Assembly: GCA_005788145.1 (NCBI GenBank) | Contig: SXYY01000076.1 | Location: 1-9,306 of the forward strand | Direction: 5' to 3' | Source: Bacteroidota bacterium | Lineage (GTDB): Bacteria > Bacteroidota > Bacteroidia > NS11-12g > UBA955 | Length of the DNA: 9,306 nt | Shown here: piece by piece, positions 6,328-9,306 of the stretch | How positions within the stretch are numbered: position 1 is the first letter of the stretch | How the letters are laid out: every line of letters starts with the position of its first letter | Notes under the pieces: model-generated | Database searches by the model: none | Told to the model about the DNA's origin: nothing | The model's input: the letters and a program-made list of their open reading frames with translations, nothing else | Translations under genes and position numbers: made by a program

Positions 6328-7100
6328 CCATCGCTGCTGCCAATGGCCATTTGGCCTCCTTGCAATCGAACATCCTAGACCTCAGAACACAGTTGGCCAA
6401 CCATCCACTGTACGGCAAGATAAACAGCCAAGAAAAACTGCAGCTATTCATGGAACACCATGTCTATGCGGTTTGGGACTTCATGTCGCTCCTCAAATAC
6501 CTCCAACACCATCTCACTTGCACCCAATCGCCATGGGTTCCCAAAGGCTCTGCCGAATTGCGCTTTTTCATCAATGAAATCGTCTTGGGCGAAGAGAGCG
6601 ATGAGGATCCAACAGGCGGACACATTAGTCATTTCGAATTGTACAAACGGGCGATGGGCGAAGCGGGCGCATCTCATGCGAGCATCGACAAAGTGGTTGC
6701 TGCTTTGCAACAATCGCACACCATAGCCGAAGCGCTGAATCATGCCCAAGCTCCCGGGCCTGCTGCAAAATTTGTTTCGAGCACCTTTGAGATCATCGGT
6801 CGCGACCGCTTACACGAAGTGGCGGCTGCCTTTGCGTTCGGACGTGAAGACCTCATCCCAGACATGTTCCTTGCGATGGTAAAAGAACTCAATGCCAATG
6901 ATCAACAGTTCAACACATTCATTTACTACTTGGAAAGACACATCGAATTGGATGGCGATCACCATGCGGGTCTATCAGCGTTGTTGCTGAGCCACGTTTG
7001 CGGCGATGATGCGCAGAAATGGACTGAAGCCACAGCCACCGCACAAGAAGCCTTGCGTGCCCGCATCGAATTGTGGGATGGCATCGCCGCGCAATTGTAA
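6321..7100 (+). CDS. DUF3050 protein, possible haem-oxygenase-like metal enzyme
   Basis: A 259-residue, soluble, helix-rich protein with no signal peptide, so cytoplasmic. It matches the DUF3050 family along its length: HPLY near residue 31, FMEHHVYAVWDFMSLL (E45, H46, H47), then PWVPKG, INEIVLGEESDE (E91, E92, D94, E95), SHFELY (H104, E106), and a C-terminal helix with H207-x3-D211-x2-H214. The evenly placed His and acidic residues look like a metal site. The last motif has the spacing of the final ligand trio in haem-oxygenase-like diiron oxidases (CADD/BesC type). That link is my inference; the substrate is unknown. The in-frame ATG at 6261 is rejected, since it would add 20 unconserved residues and precede the promoter box. 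The next gene starts 42 bp after the stop. Confidence 0.85.
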   Translation: MTSIAAANGHLASLQSNILDLRTQLANHPLYGKINSQEKLQLFMEHHVYAVWDFMSLLKYLQHHLTCTQSPWVPKGSAELRFFINEIVLGEESDEDPTGGHISHFELYKRAMGEAGASHASIDKVVAALQQSHTIAEALNHAQAPGPAAKFVSSTFEIIGRDRLHEVAAAFAFGREDLIPDMFLAMVKELNANDQQFNTFIYYLERHIELDGDHHAGLSALLLSHVCGDDAQKWTEATATAQEALRARIELWDGIAAQL

Positions 7101-7130
7101 GCGTCCCAAGTAAATGCGGTAAAACCCGCT

Positions 7131-7138
7131 TATTTTTG
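7131..7138 (+). promoter_or_regulatory. -7 box of the GH37-like gene
   Basis: TATTTTTG fully matches TAnnTTTG and is followed by ACCC and ATG at 7143. It lies 30 nt after the DUF3050 stop codon, so the GH37-like gene need not be co-transcribed with it. Confidence 0.6.
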
Positions 7139-7142
7139 ACCC

Positions 7143-8702
7143 ATGCAACGGGCCAATCGCACCTTCTTCATCGGAATTGCTGTTAGATCAGTCCTTTTTC
7201 CAATGTTATTGGTTGCAACATGCTGCTTGGCCCAAAATACAGGAGACTCAAGCATCCTTGAGGGAAAAGCGCAATCCACCCCGCTGACCTACTATGTCCA
7301 AAATTGGAAAAACAGCCTACGCGGGCTTGACCACGATTCTGCGGACCTAATCGGGCTTCCCAACCCCTACGCGACCCCCACATTGTCGGGCAACAAAATG
7401 TTTCAGGAGATGTACTACTGGGACAGCTATTTTATCAATCGTGGTCTCATTGCCTACGGCACCCATCCCCAGCGAAGCGGCGAACCCACAACTGACGAAA
7501 AAGCTGCGCTGCAACAAGCCATCAACAACTGCGACAACCTGATTTGGCTAGTAGAAAAGTTCGGGTACGTACCCAACGCCAACCGATATTCCATGACCAA
7601 TCGCAGTCAGCCACCCATGCTCGGTGCGATGGTTTCAGACATTTATAAAGTAACCAAAGACACCGCTTGGCTGAATCGAGCAATCCACGCATTGGAAATG
7701 GAACACAACTGGTGGATGCGTGAGCGTTTTCTGGGACTTTCCAATTCTGAGCGCAAACGCGCACCCCATTCGCTTGGATACAACCACTATGGCCACAATG
7801 CCAATGATGCTTTTCTACTGCGTTTTGGGCGATTTCTTTCGGGTCGATTGGGCGATGGATTCGATTCCTTATTGGCCCAACAAAACCAAGACAGTTTCCA
7901 ACTACCCAACCAACCAAAACAGGGCAAGGGACTTTGGCTGCTGGGACATATGCTCGCCGAAGCGGAAAGTGGTTGGGACTTCACACCGCGGTTCAATGCG
8001 CGTTGCATGAACATCGCCCCGCTCGACCTTAACTGTTTGCTGTACATCACCGAAAGAACCCTTTTTGAAGGCTACATAATACTCGGAAATCAACAAAAGG
8101 CAAACCAGTGGAAGTCCATCTCAAAGAATCGTAAAACACTGATTAACAAACTTTTCTGCGACAAACATACTGGAAGGTATTGGGATTACGACATCGCTCT
8201 AGGCAGAATTCATCGCAATAGCAACGCGTCGCAGTTCATGCCCTACTTTGCCAGGATTGCACCGAACAACCCCAAGCACCGTAAAGCACTTTATTCGCTC
8301 AGTTCCGCTTTTGTGGATCGCTATGGCGTGCATCCTTGTTTACCCGTTTTATCTGATTCTACCACTTCATCATCAAATCAGGCGCGGTGGTCCACCCAGT
8401 GGAACAGTCCCAATGCTTGGCCTCCCCTCATCCATTTTGTGGCGGAGGCATTGGGAAATTACAGCAAAGGCAATGAATTGATGAGTCATTCGTCGAAATT
8501 GCTCGCAACCAAGCGATACGAACTCATAAAAGGGTATCTGCAATCGGTTGAAACCCAGTTCGCAATTACTGGGAGGTTTTGGGAGAAATACAATTTACAC
8601 ACAGGCACATTGAACGTCACCAATGAGTATGCGATGCCTGATTTTTTTGGGTGGACGGCTGGTGTTTACATGGAGTATCGCATCGAATTTGCGAGACCTT
8701 AG
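7143..8702 (+). CDS. Exported GH37 trehalase-like glycoside hydrolase, divergent
   Basis: A 519-residue exported protein, close to the usual 540-565 of bacterial trehalases. The N-terminus is a signal peptide ending near CLAQ (about residue 31). There is no T9SS tail, so the periplasm is the likely site. GH37 hallmarks are present: YYWDSYF (91-97), RSQPP (154-158), AESGWDF (274-280, with D279 at the catalytic acid position), QWNSPNAWPP (419-428), EKYN, and E495 in NEY at the position of the catalytic base, followed by FGWTAGV. Trehalase would split trehalose into two glucose molecules. However, the PGGRF loop reads SGNKMF, the RPRPES-type segment is replaced by an SERKRAPHSLGYNH region, and the Gly-rich run before the base is replaced by LNVT. 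The fold and mechanism seem safe, but trehalose as substrate is not. The neighbouring GH81 gene suggests glucan scavenging, but no operon link is seen. Confidence 0.8.
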   Translation: MQRANRTFFIGIAVRSVLFPMLLVATCCLAQNTGDSSILEGKAQSTPLTYYVQNWKNSLRGLDHDSADLIGLPNPYATPTLSGNKMFQEMYYWDSYFINRGLIAYGTHPQRSGEPTTDEKAALQQAINNCDNLIWLVEKFGYVPNANRYSMTNRSQPPMLGAMVSDIYKVTKDTAWLNRAIHALEMEHNWWMRERFLGLSNSERKRAPHSLGYNHYGHNANDAFLLRFGRFLSGRLGDGFDSLLAQQNQDSFQLPNQPKQGKGLWLLGHMLAEAESGWDFTPRFNARCMNIAPLDLNCLLYITERTLFEGYIILGNQQKANQWKSISKNRKTLINKLFCDKHTGRYWDYDIALGRIHRNSNASQFMPYFARIAPNNPKHRKALYSLSSAFVDRYGVHPCLPVLSDSTTSSSNQARWSTQWNSPNAWPPLIHFVAEALGNYSKGNELMSHSSKLLATKRYELIKGYLQSVETQFAITGRFWEKYNLHTGTLNVTNEYAMPDFFGWTAGVYMEYRIEFARP

Positions 8703-8713
8703 CGCCAATCCCT

Positions 8714-8721
8714 TATTTTCG
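8714..8721 (+). promoter_or_regulatory. -7 box of the glycosyltransferase gene
   Basis: TATTTTCG matches TAnnTTTG at 5 of 6 fixed positions and is followed by CAAC and ATG at 8726. A TTTG at 8688-8691, inside the end of the previous gene, lies 22 nt upstream and could be the -33 element. Confidence 0.5.
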
Positions 8722-8725
8722 CAAC

Positions 8726-9306
8726 ATGATTCACGGGAAAAAAGTGGTGGTGGTATTGCCGGCATACAATGCGGCGCTTACGCTAGAGCAGACCTACCGT
8801 GAAATCCCTTTCGACTTGGTCGACGATGTGGTATTGGTTGACGATGCTGGGGGCGACAACACCCTAGAGGTAGGTGCCAAATTGGGCATCAAACACCTCA
8901 TCAAACACGAAAAAAACCTGGGGTACGGGGGCAACCAAAAGAGCTGCTATCGCGCGGCGCTGGATTTGGGGGCCGACATCGTCATCATGCTTCACCCCGA
9001 TTACCAATACTCCCCAAAATTGATTCCCGCGATGGCGCATTTGGTGGCCACTGACATTTATCCGATTGTGATCGGCTCACGCATATTGGGCAAAGGGGCA
9101 CTGGAAGGGGGCATGCCGATGGTAAAATACATTGCCAACCGCATTCTCACGTTGGCGCAAAACATCTTGATTGACCAAAAATTATCGGAATACCATACTG
9201 GGTACAGGGCCTTTTCTCGCGAAGTTTTGGAATCGATTCGATGGGATATGAACTCAGACAACTTCCTTTTCGACAATCAGATCATGGCCCAATGTGTGAA
9301 CAAGGG
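8726..9306 (+). CDS. Family 2 glycosyltransferase, DPM1-like (3' end outside window)
   Basis: The first 193 residues of a GT-A fold glycosyltransferase; the reading frame is open at the window end. Visible motifs are VVLPAYNA near the start, VLVDDAGGDNT (VDD at 38-40) for nucleotide-sugar binding, NLGYGGNQK, HPDYQYSP at 90-97 in the place of the DxD metal site, GSR at 117-119, and KLSEYHTGYRAFSREVL. This set is that of the dolichyl-phosphate-mannose-synthase-like branch of GT2, which moves a sugar from a nucleotide donor to a lipid or glycan acceptor at the inner face of the membrane. Any C-terminal membrane segments would be beyond the window. It starts 23 bp after the GH37-like gene but has its own -7 box. 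The acceptor cannot be told from the sequence. Confidence 0.88.
   Translation, partial: MIHGKKVVVVLPAYNAALTLEQTYREIPFDLVDDVVLVDDAGGDNTLEVGAKLGIKHLIKHEKNLGYGGNQKSCYRAALDLGADIVIMLHPDYQYSPKLIPAMAHLVATDIYPIVIGSRILGKGALEGGMPMVKYIANRILTLAQNILIDQKLSEYHTGYRAFSREVLESIRWDMNSDNFLFDNQIMAQCVNK

Noticed and set aside
7116..7137. GCGG/CCGC hairpin followed by a T-rich run after the DUF3050 gene
   Set aside because: The stem is only 4 bp, and the T-rich run is better explained as the TATTTTTG promoter box of the next gene.
861..8702. Polysaccharide utilisation locus or a single operon
   Set aside because: No SusC/SusD, transporter or regulator genes are present, and the plus-strand genes after GH81 each have their own promoter-like box.
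8993..9010. Missing classical DxD motif in the glycosyltransferase (HPDYQY instead)
   Set aside because: This variant is, as far as I recall, usual in this DPM1-like branch of GT2, so it is not a sign of inactivity.
1..9306. CRISPR arrays, insertion sequences, transposase or phage genes
   Set aside because: No regularly spaced direct repeats, terminal inverted repeats around a gene, or mobile-element proteins were seen on either strand.

Overview
The window looks like an ordinary chromosomal stretch of a member of the Bacteroidota. Three things support this. The large glycanase ends in a type IX secretion (T9SS) sorting domain. Gene starts lack Shine-Dalgarno sequences. Nearly every gene is preceded by a TAnnTTTG -7 box, the promoter element typical of that phylum. 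The sequence alone does not give a genus.

Layout. Positions 1-43 are the 3' part of a class II tRNA, probably tRNA-Ser, followed by a strong intrinsic terminator and a gene-free spacer with nested inverted repeats (to about 257). A small DUF1566-type lipoprotein gene lies on the minus strand (258-668). Across an AT-rich divergent region with a perfect 10+10 bp palindrome (797-819), a 1427-residue secreted GH81 endo-beta-1,3-glucanase is read on the plus strand (861-5144). The remaining genes are all on the plus strand: a membrane-anchored SPFH/band-7 protein (5216-6163), a DUF3050 protein (6321-7100), a divergent exported GH37 trehalase-like hydrolase (7143-8702), and a family 2 glycosyltransferase cut off by the window end (8726-9306).

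How the genes relate. The GH81 enzyme carries CBM6, PKD, Ig-like, an unnamed C-terminal domain and a T9SS tail. It should act at the cell surface or outside the cell on laminarin or on fungal or algal beta-1,3-glucan. The GH37-like protein has a signal peptide but no T9SS tail, so it is probably periplasmic and may cut a small disaccharide. No SusC/SusD pair, sugar transporter or regulator is visible. The plus-strand genes downstream of GH81 each have their own promoter-like box directly before the ATG, so this is a run of single-gene units rather than a polysaccharide utilisation locus.

The most notable patterns are: (1) in four of five genes with such a box, it ends exactly 4 nt before the ATG, which predicts leaderless or almost leaderless mRNAs; (2) the GH81 gene breaks this rule, with a TTG start, a longer leader and an operator-like palindrome over its promoter; (3) the DUF3050 protein has an H-x3-D-x2-H motif like that of haem-oxygenase-like diiron oxidases; (4) the GH37 protein keeps its catalytic acid and base but has lost several trehalose-binding signatures. 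I found no mobile element, CRISPR array or clearly new multi-gene system.
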